In this document: positions 1-8,851 of the stretch, piece after piece
Layout: every line of letters starts with the position of its first letter
Position numbering within the stretch: the stretch's first letter is position 1
Origin: Microbaculum marinum
Lineage (GTDB): Bacteria; Pseudomonadota; Alphaproteobacteria; Rhizobiales; Tepidamorphaceae
Length of the DNA stretch: 64,000 nucleotides
NCBI RefSeq assembly: GCF_042646165.1
Contig: NZ_JBHRTC010000013.1
Strand: one strand, 5' to 3'
Made by a program: the position numbers and the translations under genes
Notes under the pieces: generated by a model
Seen by the model: the letters and a program-made list of their open reading frames with translations, nothing else
What the model was told of the DNA's origin: nothing
The model's database searches: none

Positions 1-48
1 GCCGCTGCCCGGGACCGGCACCTCGCGGGAGCGCACACGTCGTGCTGA
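1..48 (+). CDS. possible 3' tail of an upstream gene (partial)
   Basis: The first reading frame is open from the window edge to a TGA at 46-48, which would overlap the GTG start of rfbC at 42. That is the stop/start overlap seen repeatedly in this genome. Only 15 residues are visible, so no family can be assigned. The neighbours make an rfbA- or rfbD-type gene plausible, but this is inference. Confidence 0.2.
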   Translation, partial: AAARDRHLAGAHTSC

Positions 49-605
49 GCGTCGAGGCCTGCGAGATACCCGAGGTGATGGTGGTCGCGCCGAAGCGCTT
101 CGGCGACGACCGCGGCTTCTTCTCCGAAACCTTCAGCGCGCGCGCCTTCGCCGAGGCGGCCGGCGTCGGCGAGCCGTTCGTGCAGGACAATCACTCCCTG
201 TCCGGCCAGGCCGGCGTCATCCGCGGCCTCCACTTCCAGGCGCCGCCGCACGCGCAGGGCAAGCTGGTCCGGGTCTCGCGCGGCGCCATCCTCGACGTCG
301 CGGTCGACATCCGCACCGGGTCGCCGACCTACGGGCGCCACGTGGCGCGCGAGCTGTCGGCGGAGAACTGGCTGCAGCTGTGGGTGCCGCCCGGCTTCGC
401 GCACGGCTTCTGCACGCTCGTTCCCGACACCGAGGTGCAGTACAAGGTCACCGCGTACTACGCGCCGGACCACGATCACGGCCTCGCCTTCGACGACCCG
501 GCGCTGGGCATCGACTGGCCGGTCGACGCGGCAGATGCCATTCTCTCCGACAAGGACCGGCGTCATCCGGCGCTGTCGGACCTTCCGGCCCATTTCAGCT
601 ACTGA
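42..605 (+). CDS. rfbC: dTDP-4-dehydrorhamnose 3,5-epimerase
   Basis: RmlC/RfbC-type cupin epimerase of 187 aa, the usual family length. It converts dTDP-4-keto-6-deoxyglucose to the rhamno epimer in cytoplasmic dTDP-L-rhamnose synthesis. Visible family signatures are PKRFGDDRGFF near residues 17-27, QDNHS near 48-52, and RGLHFQ with the expected catalytic His at about 64. The GTG start at 42 is preferred over the ATG at 78 because the residues before the ATG (EACEIPEV) match the usual N-terminus. rfbB follows after 12 bases, so the two are cotranscribed. rfbA and rfbD are not in the window and probably lie upstream. Confidence 0.93.
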   Translation: MLSVEACEIPEVMVVAPKRFGDDRGFFSETFSARAFAEAAGVGEPFVQDNHSLSGQAGVIRGLHFQAPPHAQGKLVRVSRGAILDVAVDIRTGSPTYGRHVARELSAENWLQLWVPPGFAHGFCTLVPDTEVQYKVTAYYAPDHDHGLAFDDPALGIDWPVDAADAILSDKDRRHPALSDLPAHFSY

Positions 606-617
606 CGAGACACGGCG

Positions 618-1676
618 ATGAAGATCCTGGTTACGGGCGGAGCGGGGTTCATCGGGTCGGCGGTCTGCCGGCACGTGATCGGCGAGACGCCGCATTCGCT
701 GGTCAACCTCGACAAGCTGACCTACGCGGCCAACCTGTCGTCGCTCGATGCCATTGCCGGCGACCCGCGCTACCGTTTCGCCCGCCTCGACATCTGCGAC
801 CGCGACAAGGTCCATGCCCTGATGGTCGAGGAGCAGGTCGATGCGGTGATGCACCTTGCCGCCGAGAGCCACGTCGACCGGTCGATCGACGGGCCCGGCG
901 CCTTCATCCAGACCAACGTCGTGGGCACCTACGAACTGCTGGAGGCGGCGCGCCGCTACTGGTCGGAACTGCCGGCCGACCGCAAGCACGCCTTCCGGTT
1001 CCATCACGTCTCGACCGACGAGGTCTACGGCGCGCTGCCGCTCGACGGCGGCATCTTCACCGAAGAGACGCCCTATGCGCCCTCGTCGCCCTATTCGGCC
1101 TCGAAGGCGGCGTCCGACCACCTGGCGATGGCCTGGTGGCACACCTACGGGCTGCCTGTGGTGCTGTCGAACTGCTCGAACAATTACGGGCCCTACCATT
1201 TCCCCGAGAAGCTGATCCCGCTGATGATCCTCAACGCGCTCGAGGACAGGAAGCTGCCGGTCTACGGCACCGGCGCCAACGTGCGCGACTGGCTCTACGT
1301 CGAGGATCACGCCCGCGCCCTGTTCACGGTGCTGACCAGGGGGCAGCCGGGCAGTTCGTACAATATCGGCGGCAACGCCGAACGCAGCAATCTCGACGTG
1401 GTCCACGCGATCTGCGATCTCCTCGACGCCCGCTATCCGCGCGCTAACGGCTCGTCGCGGCGCGACCTGGTGACCTTCGTCGCCGACCGGCCCGGCCACG
1501 ACATGCGCTACGCGATCGATGCGGAGAAGGTGGCGCGCGAACTCGGCTGGCGGCCGGTCGAGACGTTCGAGAGCGGCCTGCGCAAGACGGTCGACTGGTA
1601 TCTCGACAACGAGGCCTGGTGGGCGCCGATCCGCGGCGGCCGCTATTCCGGCGAGCGGCTGGGCCTGCGGGCCTGA
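618..1676 (+). CDS. rfbB: dTDP-glucose 4,6-dehydratase
   Basis: Extended short-chain dehydrogenase of 352 aa that makes dTDP-4-keto-6-deoxyglucose from dTDP-glucose. It has the N-terminal NAD-binding glycine motif TGGAGFIGS (residues 6-14), AAESHVDRS, the STDEVYG segment and the YSASK catalytic Tyr/Lys pair. The length matches RmlB. It sits directly after rfbC and supplies its substrate. The product is the precursor of dTDP-rhamnose, presumably used by the glycosyltransferases that follow. Confidence 0.95.
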   Translation: MKILVTGGAGFIGSAVCRHVIGETPHSLVNLDKLTYAANLSSLDAIAGDPRYRFARLDICDRDKVHALMVEEQVDAVMHLAAESHVDRSIDGPGAFIQTNVVGTYELLEAARRYWSELPADRKHAFRFHHVSTDEVYGALPLDGGIFTEETPYAPSSPYSASKAASDHLAMAWWHTYGLPVVLSNCSNNYGPYHFPEKLIPLMILNALEDRKLPVYGTGANVRDWLYVEDHARALFTVLTRGQPGSSYNIGGNAERSNLDVVHAICDLLDARYPRANGSSRRDLVTFVADRPGHDMRYAIDAEKVARELGWRPVETFESGLRKTVDWYLDNEAWWAPIRGGRYSGERLGLRA

Positions 1677-1738
1677 TCTCCGGCAGCGGCCCGGCCGCGA
1701 CGGGGGCCGGAGCGGAGCCACTGCGGCACGGCATTCAG

Positions 1739-1930
1739 ATGGATCATTTCCTCAGGTTGCTGCTTCGCATGGCCTACTGGGTGCACCATCCGCCGTCCAA
1801 GCGGATGCTGGCGGTGATCGCCGCCGCCGTCGTGTTTTCCCTTGCCATATTCGCTATAGAATGGTTGGGCTATTGGCCCGACGCGCTGTCGCTGCCGCCC
1901 CGGACGGGATTGCGTTACCCCATCAGGTAG
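1739..1930 (+). CDS. small single-span membrane protein, unknown function
   Basis: A 63-aa frame starting at ATG 1739, in the gap between rfbB and the sulfotransferase fusion. It has a basic N-terminal segment with the motif YWVHHPPSKR (residues 13-22), then one hydrophobic helix (about 24-40), then EWLGYWPD and a short polar tail. This arrangement resembles small uncharacterised membrane proteins of Rhizobiales, recalled from memory and not verified. No function can be assigned. Its position suggests a link to the surface-polysaccharide genes. Confidence 0.55.
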   Translation: MDHFLRLLLRMAYWVHHPPSKRMLAVIAAAVVFSLAIFAIEWLGYWPDALSLPPRTGLRYPIR

Positions 1931-2033
1931 GCAGGCTGGCAGATGGGCAGGCCGCACGTCGGGCAGCGCTGCCGGCGGCGCGCTGCCGGAAGCCGACGAT
2001 TGCCATTGGTGTTTTCATGCGAACGTTAGTCTT

Positions 2034-4352
2034 TTGAATGCCTTGTCGCACCTGCACTCCGAGCGCCGTACCGAATCGCGGACCGAAATGACTGCTGAGA
2101 CAACTGCCGATACGCTCAGGGGCGTCACGGTCGACGAAACCGCCCGGCAAAGGCTGGTCGCCCGCAGGACGCCCGCCGCCAGGCGCCATGTCATCTACTT
2201 CACGCCGCGGTCGGGAAGTTCCTGGCTGTCCACCGCCCTGGCCGAGACGAAGCTGCTCGGCTATGCCGGGGAATACCTCAATCCGAGCTTCATCCAGTCG
2301 ATCGCCAGGTCGCTGAACGCGAACACGCCGGACACCTACCTCGACGCGCTGCTGCGGTCGCGCAAGACCGACAACGACGTGTTCACGGTGGAAGTGACCT
2401 ATTTCCATCTCCGCAAGTTCGGGGACAGGGGCCTGTTCCTCAAGTATTTCCCGCCGACCTCGCCGTGCGTCTTTCTGATGCGCGAGAACATCGTCCTGCA
2501 GGCGATCTCGCTCTACAAGGCGGTGGAAACGCAGGTCTTCCACACGGCCGCGGCGTCGGACGACAGGATCGCCGTGTCGCACGGCTTCTCCGACTACGAC
2601 GGTGAGAAGATCCTCGGCTGGGTCCAGCACATCCGCCAGCAGGAGGTCGGGCTGGAGGCGCTGTTTGCGGTGGAGAAGCTTGAGCCGCTGCGGATATCCT
2701 ACGAACGGCTGTTCGGCATGTATCCGGACCCGGTAGGGCTGATCGCCGGCCACCTGGGCCTGCCGCCCGGCTCCGTGCCGAAGGCCGAGACCCGCGCCGT
2801 TGCGCATGCCAAGCTCGCCAGCGCCTCCAATCTGGAGTTGGAGGCGCGGTTCCGGGCGGACTACGGCGAGTCCGTCGGACGGGTCGAATCCGAACGCCGG
2901 GAGATGATCGCGCGGCTCTACGCCAACGGCGCCGCCCGCCGCTCCGCTCCGCCGGTCCGGACGGGTGTCCGCAAAGCCCCGAAGGCCCAAACCGCCGCGC
3001 CGCCTGCCCCGAAACGGGCGGACGCCCCGCCGGCGCCGAAGCCGGCGCCCTCGCTGTCGCAGAAGCAGATACTGCAGCTTGCCGGCGAGCGCCTGCGCGC
3101 CGGCAAGCCGTTTTCGGCAATCCGCTTCGGCGACGGCGAAGGCATGTTTCTGGGCGGCGACGGATCGATCTTCCCGCCCTCCGCGCGCAACGAAGCGTTC
3201 AAGGTCCTGTTCGGTACCGAAGCTCCGGCGAATGCCATTTCGGATCTGGGCGAGCGGATGAAGAGCGCCTATCGGGATGCGGACGTTGTCGGCGGGCCGG
3301 CGCTCGAAGAACAAACGAACTACCGGCGGTCGCGAGCGGCCCGAGTGTTCACGCAACTGAGTCTGAAATCCGACACGAGCCGGTCGGCACATTCCAGCTT
3401 CCACCAGAACATATTCGGATCCGGCCTGCTGGCGGATCTGATCCGCGCGGCGCGGCGCGTGGTCATTGTCACGCCGCATCCCGTGGCCGGTCATTTCAGG
3501 GAACGGTTCGGCGTCGACGTGGAGTTGATCCGCATCCCCGGCGAAGCCAAGCACCTGAGCCCCAGCGATCGCCACTATCCGGATCGCTTCCGGGAGGTCT
3601 GCGCCAGACTGCGCGGCGAGGACCAGACCGGTTGCCTGGCGCTTGTCGGGGCCGGCTTCTGCGGCAAGGTCTATTGCGGGGTCTTCAAGCAGGCCGGCGG
3701 CGTCGCCATCGACGTCGGCAGCGCCTTCGACGAACTGGCCGGCTTCACGACCCGGGCCTACATGTCCAGCCTTGCCGGCGCCGAGCAGATGCTGGAGAGG
3801 GTCTCGTCACTGCCAATTGGTGATGATCCCTATTCGGCACGTTTGCTGTTCTTCAAGAGCCTTCACCTCGAAAAGCTTGGCAGGCTCGACGAGGCCCTGA
3901 ACGCCTCACGCGAAAGCCTCAAGCGCAGCCCGGTCCCCACCGAGCGCGGCATCTTCCACCACATGTCGTTGCTGACGCGGCAGGGCAGGTCCGAGGAGGC
4001 GAACCTCATGCTGCACCGGATCTGCGCGCACCACCCGGATCTGTCGCGGGACGCGTGGCAGCTCCTGGGCGAGCATTATTTCCTTGCCGGCAACCAGCGG
4101 CAGTCCGCGGTGGCGTTCGAGCAGGCCTATGCCCTCGACCGCACGAGCCTGCTGGTCCTGAAGCGGTATGTCGCCGCGCTGCTGCGGGCCGGCGAGCGCA
4201 AGGAGGTGTCCCGGCTGAAGGGAGAGGTCGTCAAGATGGCGGACCTTGCGAACGACATTCTGGCGATGATCTCGCGTGCCGAGGGGGGACCGCGAGAGAC
4301 ATCCGATGCGGCGGCGCCCACGCTGCGTGAGCCGGTGGCGAAGAAGGCCTGA
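2034..4352 (+). CDS. Stf0-type sulfotransferase / GT-D glycosyltransferase-like / TPR fusion
   Basis: Three modules are visible in 772 aa. Residues about 50-300 form a sulfotransferase with the PAPS-binding 5' loop TPRSGSSWL (57-65) and the YAGEYLNP segment of Stf0-like enzymes. A Pro/Ala-rich linker (about 305-340) follows. Residues about 342-575 resemble the GT-D fold domain, with RFGDGE at 364-369 and AIDVGSAFD near 558-566. Residues about 590-740 are helical repeats of TPR character. A likely role is sulfation plus glycosyl transfer on a surface glycan. The start is uncertain: TTG at 2034 gives the longest frame and ATG at 2088 is an alternative; neither has a strong ribosome-binding site. 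The donor and acceptor are unknown. Confidence 0.8.
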   Translation: MNALSHLHSERRTESRTEMTAETTADTLRGVTVDETARQRLVARRTPAARRHVIYFTPRSGSSWLSTALAETKLLGYAGEYLNPSFIQSIARSLNANTPDTYLDALLRSRKTDNDVFTVEVTYFHLRKFGDRGLFLKYFPPTSPCVFLMRENIVLQAISLYKAVETQVFHTAAASDDRIAVSHGFSDYDGEKILGWVQHIRQQEVGLEALFAVEKLEPLRISYERLFGMYPDPVGLIAGHLGLPPGSVPKAETRAVAHAKLASASNLELEARFRADYGESVGRVESERREMIARLYANGAARRSAPPVRTGVRKAPKAQTAAPPAPKRADAPPAPKPAPSLSQKQILQLAGERLRAGKPFSAIRFGDGEGMFLGGDGSIFPPSARNEAFKVLFGTEAPANAISDLGERMKSAYRDADVVGGPALEEQTNYRRSRAARVFTQLSLKSDTSRSAHSSFHQNIFGSGLLADLIRAARRVVIVTPHPVAGHFRERFGVDVELIRIPGEAKHLSPSDRHYPDRFREVCARLRGEDQTGCLALVGAGFCGKVYCGVFKQAGGVAIDVGSAFDELAGFTTRAYMSSLAGAEQMLERVSSLPIGDDPYSARLLFFKSLHLEKLGRLDEALNASRESLKRSPVPTERGIFHHMSLLTRQGRSEEANLMLHRICAHHPDLSRDAWQLLGEHYFLAGNQRQSAVAFEQAYALDRTSLLVLKRYVAALLRAGERKEVSRLKGEVVKMADLANDILAMISRAEGGPRETSDAAAPTLREPVAKKA

Positions 4353-4454
4353 CCGCTCGGCCGGCGCGTCAGGTTCCGGATCTTGCCGTGCAGGCGCTTG
4401 CACGTCGCACTGGATGGTGCACAACGGAGCGGCTGGCTGCTGTGAAGGACCGAT

Positions 4455-7208
4455 GTGGAGTTGAACGTGGACCTGCCCACGAATGAGGTCCGGGGGCTGC
4501 GGACCGAGATAGTGACGGGCCGCGAGCTGCCCTCCCGGGACGAGAGCGAGTTGCTTCTGTCCGAGTATGTCCGCCCGGACGTCTATCTGTCGGAAAACGG
4601 TCTGGAGGAGACTGCTGATGCGGTACGCCACTATCTGGACACCGGCTGGTCGACAGGCTGTCTGCCGAATCTCTGGTTCAACGCTGTTGCCTACGAGACG
4701 GACCTTGCCGGTGCGCTCGCGAACGTCTCGCCTCCGCTCCTGAGGTTTGCGATCCGGGCCCGCGTCGATGCCTCCGAAAGAGCCAGGGTCCTGAAGTTCA
4801 CCAGCGACCGGCACGCCAGGAAGCTGCTGCGGCCCTTCTTCGACCGGGAATACTACCGCGACCGCTACCGGGATGTCGTAGGTCAACGGATGGATCCGCT
4901 GCTGCACTACATGCGGATCGGATGGCGTGAGGGGCGCGACCCCAGCGCCTGGTTCTCGACGCGGTTCTACCGCCAGGCGTACCGCGACGTGCGCGACGCC
5001 CAGGTCAATCCGCTGCTGCACTACGCGGTCTTCGGCCAGGGGGAGGGGCGGCGGACCAATGCATTGGGGGCGGAAACGATCCAGACCCCCGAACTGCCGT
5101 CGAAGGAGGACTGGGAGCGGATCTTCCGGCGAAACGCACCCCACCACCGGCTCGATGTCGTCGTGCCCGTCTATCGCGGCTATCGCGATACGCTGGCCTG
5201 CATCTACAGCGTCCTGACATCCGCCAACCGCACGGACTTCAATCTCATCGTCGTCAACGACGCGAGCCCGGAACCCGAGCTTGCGGAAGCGCTTCGGGAA
5301 CTGGCGGGCAGGGGCCTGTTCGATCTGATCGAGAACGAGCAGAACGAGGGATTCGTGCGCTCGGTGACCAAGGGCATGCTGTCCAATCCGGACAACGACA
5401 TCGTCCTCCTGAACTCCGACGCGGTGGTGTCTGGCAACTGGATCGATCGTCTGCGCTACCACGCCAAGTCCGGCCGCGCCGTTGCGACCGTGACCCCGTT
5501 TTCCAACAATGCGACGATCTGCAGCTATCCGCTGGCCAACAGCAACAACAGCTACCGACTGGAGATCGCCAGTTCGGAACTCGACAAGCTGTGCAAGCAG
5601 ACCAACCGCGGCAAGTCGATACGGATCCCGGTCGGCGTCGGATTCTGCATGTGGATCAACCGGGACGCCATCGATCGGGTCGGGCTCTTCGACACGGAAA
5701 ACTTTGCCAGGGGGTATGGCGAGGAAGTCGACTTCTGCATGCGCTGCGTGAAGGCCGGGCTGCACAATCTGCAGGCGCTGGACGTCTTTGTGCAGCATAC
5801 CGGCGAGGTGTCGTTCCAGAAGACCGCCATAGCCAACCGGCGTGCCGGTGAGCGGGCGGTCGACCTGAAGCATCCGGAGTTCCAGGGCCGGGTGCGCCGC
5901 TTCGTCGATGTCGATCCCTCCCGGGAAGCTCGCGAGGCGCTCGACTGGAGCCGTTTCGCCCGGCACTTTCGCGGCCGATGCGCCGTCTTCGTGCTGCACG
6001 ACATGGGCGGCGGGATCGAGACGAATGCCCGGGATCTCGCTGATGCGCTGTCGCGTCAGGGAATCGACGTGCTGGCGCTGAGGATCGTCAGGGAATCGAT
6101 CGCGACGGTTCGCTTCGAGCAGTACAGCGTCGCGCGCGAGATATTCTGTCCGAACATCGGCGAACTGAGCGTCCTTCAGGGCGAGCAGCAGATTCTCGAT
6201 ATCCTGAAGGCGCTGAAGCCGAAATTCGTCCACGTGCATTCCGTCGCCAGGATGCACATCCGCGCGGTCGACAGGTTGTTCGCGGTGTTACGCAACTGCG
6301 GCGCCAACCTGTACTACACTTGGCACGACTATACGCCGTTCTGTCCTCGAAACAGCTTCGTCGACGCCGAGGGACAGTACTGCAACGAGGAGGTCGGCGA
6401 GCGCTGTGTCTCGTGCATAAGGCAGCGGCCGGCGGTAAGCGAGGCCGGCGGGGATCCCGCTCGTTGGCGGCGGGTGTTCGAGAGGTTTCTCGGCTCCGTC
6501 CATACCCAGATCTTGCCGAACCCCGATGTCGCCTCCAGGGCGGAGTTGCTGCCGCGGACCGGGCAATTGCGGGTGCGTCCGCATCCCGAGACCGGCCGCG
6601 CGATGGTGCGCTTCACCGAACCGCCGCATGACCGCACGCCGATCAGGATCGCCACGGTCGGCGCGATCGGCCCGCACAAGGGCTCCGACGTGCTGATGGC
6701 GCTCGCCCGCGACGCCCGGTTGCGGAGCCTTCCCATCGAATACCTGGTCATCGGCTATACCGACTATCGCGGTCAGGGACCGGTCGCTGAAACCGGCGAA
6801 TACGGCAGCGACGGCGGAGCGATCCTGCGACTGATGGAATATCGTCCGCATTTCGCACTGCTGCCCTCGATCTGCCCGGAGACCTACGGCTATGCCCTGT
6901 CCCTGGCCCTGCAGGTCGGACTGCCGCCGATCGTGTTCGACATCGGCGCGCTCGCGCAACGCCTGACGTCGATTGGCGCAGGAATCGTCCTGCCCTATGA
7001 ATATTCGGTCGACACGCAGAAGATTAACGACCATATCCTGCAACTCGACATTGCCGAGACCTGGTCGAAGATGACCGGAACGGCAACTCGCGGCGACACG
7101 GTGTCCATATCGGACTATTACGGACTGCAGGACGACGATACGGACGCTCCGGACGGTGCCGGGGGGGCAAGGCGCGTCCGCAAGCGGCATCGCCTGCAGG
7201 CGACCTGA
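4455..7208 (+). CDS. bimodular glycosyltransferase (GT2 plus GT4) with N-terminal repeats
   Basis: 917 aa from a GTG start. Residues about 125-200 carry two copies of a motif of the form YYxxxYxDVxxxxxxPLLHYxxxGxxEGR, often found in alphaproteobacterial polysaccharide glycosyltransferases. Residues about 230-490 are a family 2 glycosyltransferase: DVVVPVYRGY, VVNDAS, LLNSDAVVSGNW (near 318-329) and EEVDFCMR near 423. Residues about 505-880 are a GT-B, family 4-like domain starting with VFVLHDMGGGIET and containing GAIGPHKGSD and PSICPETYGYALSLAL. It probably adds two successive sugars during exopolysaccharide or O-antigen assembly. It follows the sulfotransferase fusion by about 100 bases. 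The specific sugars are unknown. Confidence 0.85.
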   Translation: MELNVDLPTNEVRGLRTEIVTGRELPSRDESELLLSEYVRPDVYLSENGLEETADAVRHYLDTGWSTGCLPNLWFNAVAYETDLAGALANVSPPLLRFAIRARVDASERARVLKFTSDRHARKLLRPFFDREYYRDRYRDVVGQRMDPLLHYMRIGWREGRDPSAWFSTRFYRQAYRDVRDAQVNPLLHYAVFGQGEGRRTNALGAETIQTPELPSKEDWERIFRRNAPHHRLDVVVPVYRGYRDTLACIYSVLTSANRTDFNLIVVNDASPEPELAEALRELAGRGLFDLIENEQNEGFVRSVTKGMLSNPDNDIVLLNSDAVVSGNWIDRLRYHAKSGRAVATVTPFSNNATICSYPLANSNNSYRLEIASSELDKLCKQTNRGKSIRIPVGVGFCMWINRDAIDRVGLFDTENFARGYGEEVDFCMRCVKAGLHNLQALDVFVQHTGEVSFQKTAIANRRAGERAVDLKHPEFQGRVRRFVDVDPSREAREALDWSRFARHFRGRCAVFVLHDMGGGIETNARDLADALSRQGIDVLALRIVRESIATVRFEQYSVAREIFCPNIGELSVLQGEQQILDILKALKPKFVHVHSVARMHIRAVDRLFAVLRNCGANLYYTWHDYTPFCPRNSFVDAEGQYCNEEVGERCVSCIRQRPAVSEAGGDPARWRRVFERFLGSVHTQILPNPDVASRAELLPRTGQLRVRPHPETGRAMVRFTEPPHDRTPIRIATVGAIGPHKGSDVLMALARDARLRSLPIEYLVIGYTDYRGQGPVAETGEYGSDGGAILRLMEYRPHFALLPSICPETYGYALSLALQVGLPPIVFDIGALAQRLTSIGAGIVLPYEYSVDTQKINDHILQLDIAETWSKMTGTATRGDTVSISDYYGLQDDDTDAPDGAGGARRVRKRHRLQAT

Positions 7209-7423
7209 CATCGCCGTGCCGCCTCGCCATAGACCGACGTCCGGGGCGTTTCCAGTCCGCGCTTCCGCGGTGGCTCCCTCAGGAAACCGATCGATGCGCC
7301 GCGCGCCCCTCCTCTCGCCATTTCGCGGCATCGCCGGCAGGTTCGGGCAACGGGCGCGGTGCGGGGAGGCTCGTTCGGAAAATGCGCGGCAGCGGCAAGG
7401 CCTGGACTTCTGGATGAGTCGGA

Positions 7424-8851
7424 ATGGTATTTAGTTCCTTCGAATTCCTGCTGCTGTTTCTACCGCTAGTTATACTGGGGTTCTGGCTGGCAGGAAAGCT
7501 GCACTACTATATTTCCGTTCTATTCCTCATCCTGGCATCCTTGTTTTTTTACGGATATTTCCGTGTAGACTACGTTCTCATCCTGGTGTCTTCGATAGTC
7601 GGAAACTATCTTGTCGGCGAGTATCTGCGCGCGCACAAGAGCCGACCGGTCCTGACGCTTGCGGTCGCCGCCAACGTGGCGCTGCTTGTCTACTACAAGT
7701 ACAGCTCGCTTGCGGTCTGGACGCTGGCCTGGTCGCTGGGCGCGCAATGGCCGCTGCCGGAGATTCTGCTGCCGCTGGCGATTTCGTTCTTCACCTTCCA
7801 GCAGATTGCCTATGTCGTGGACTCCTTCCACCGGACGACCGAGCGCGGAAGCTTCCTGGACTATGCGCTGTTCGTATCGTTCTTTCCGCAGCTGATAGCA
7901 GGGCCGATCGTCCGTCAGCAGGAGGTGGTTCCCGATATCCGCGACCGCCGGCTGCGGATCGTCGCCTCCAATTTCGCCACCGGCCTGTCGATCTTCGTTG
8001 CCGGGCTGGCGAAGAAGGTCGTCCTCGCCGACGAGTTCGCGGCAATCGCCGATCCGGCGTTCGATACGGTCGTGGCCGGCGATCACATCGGTTCGGCCGT
8101 CGCCTGGACCGGACTGCTTGCCTACAGCCTGCAGATCTACTTCGACTTTTCCGCCTATTCAGACATGGCGATCGGGATCGGACTGATCTTCGGCTTGCAC
8201 CTGCCGATCAATTTCGACAGTCCCTACAAGTCGCGATCGATCGTGGAATTCTGGAGGCGATGGCACATCACGCTGTCCCGGTTTCTCCGCGACTATCTGT
8301 ACATCCCGCTGGGCGGCAACCGGAAGGGCGCAGCCCAGCGGTATGTCAACCTGATGATCACGATGCTGCTGGGGGGCCTGTGGCACGGAGCGGGCTGGTC
8401 GTTCATGCTGTGGGGTGGGCTGCACGGCTGCTACCTGGTGGTGAACCATGTCGCCGGCGCCATCGCCTGGAGCCGGATTCCCGGCGCGGCGCGCGTGCTG
8501 TCGGTTGTCGCTTGGCCGCTTACGTTCCTGGCGGTGATTTTGGCGTGGGTGCCCTTTCGGGCGTTCGAGGGAACGAGCTTCCTCGACTACTACGCATCAC
8601 TCGTCTCGTCGGTTGGAGCCATTCCCCCGGCCTACGACGTCCTGATCGTCGCCGTGGGCCTGGGCATCTGCGTGCTGATGCCGAACGTCGCCGAAATATT
8701 CGATCTGAAGAAGGCCGACGGCACGGCGCTGGTGCGGTTGCGGTGGCAGCGGACGCGGACCGCCGCCGCGCTCACCGGACTGCTCCTGTTCGTCGCGTTG
8801 TTCGTCGTGCTGAAAGGCCGCCCGTATGAATTCATCTACTTCCAGTTCTGA
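7424..8851 (+). CDS. MBOAT-family polysaccharide O-acyltransferase (AlgI-like)
   Basis: 475-aa polytopic membrane protein starting MVFSSFEFLLLFLP, the classic N-terminus of AlgI/DltB-type membrane-bound O-acyltransferases. Family landmarks are LPLAISFFTFQQIAYVVD, FPQLIAGPIVR, YFDFSAYSDMAIGIG, NFDSPYKSRSIVEFWRRWH, and the His-bearing segment LWHGAGWSFMLWGGLHG near residues 312-328. It moves acyl (usually acetyl) groups across the inner membrane for attachment to an extracellular polymer. The next gene overlaps by 26 bases and encodes an SGNH-like partner, as in alginate and other polymer acetylation systems. Confidence 0.92.
   Translation: MVFSSFEFLLLFLPLVILGFWLAGKLHYYISVLFLILASLFFYGYFRVDYVLILVSSIVGNYLVGEYLRAHKSRPVLTLAVAANVALLVYYKYSSLAVWTLAWSLGAQWPLPEILLPLAISFFTFQQIAYVVDSFHRTTERGSFLDYALFVSFFPQLIAGPIVRQQEVVPDIRDRRLRIVASNFATGLSIFVAGLAKKVVLADEFAAIADPAFDTVVAGDHIGSAVAWTGLLAYSLQIYFDFSAYSDMAIGIGLIFGLHLPINFDSPYKSRSIVEFWRRWHITLSRFLRDYLYIPLGGNRKGAAQRYVNLMITMLLGGLWHGAGWSFMLWGGLHGCYLVVNHVAGAIAWSRIPGAARVLSVVAWPLTFLAVILAWVPFRAFEGTSFLDYYASLVSSVGAIPPAYDVLIVAVGLGICVLMPNVAEIFDLKKADGTALVRLRWQRTRTAAALTGLLLFVALFVVLKGRPYEFIYFQF

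Noticed and set aside
3906..6257. A 783-codon open frame on the minus strand opposite the sulfotransferase and glycosyltransferase genes
   Set aside because: High GC content leaves long antisense frames; its translation has no recognisable domain and the plus-strand genes have clear families.
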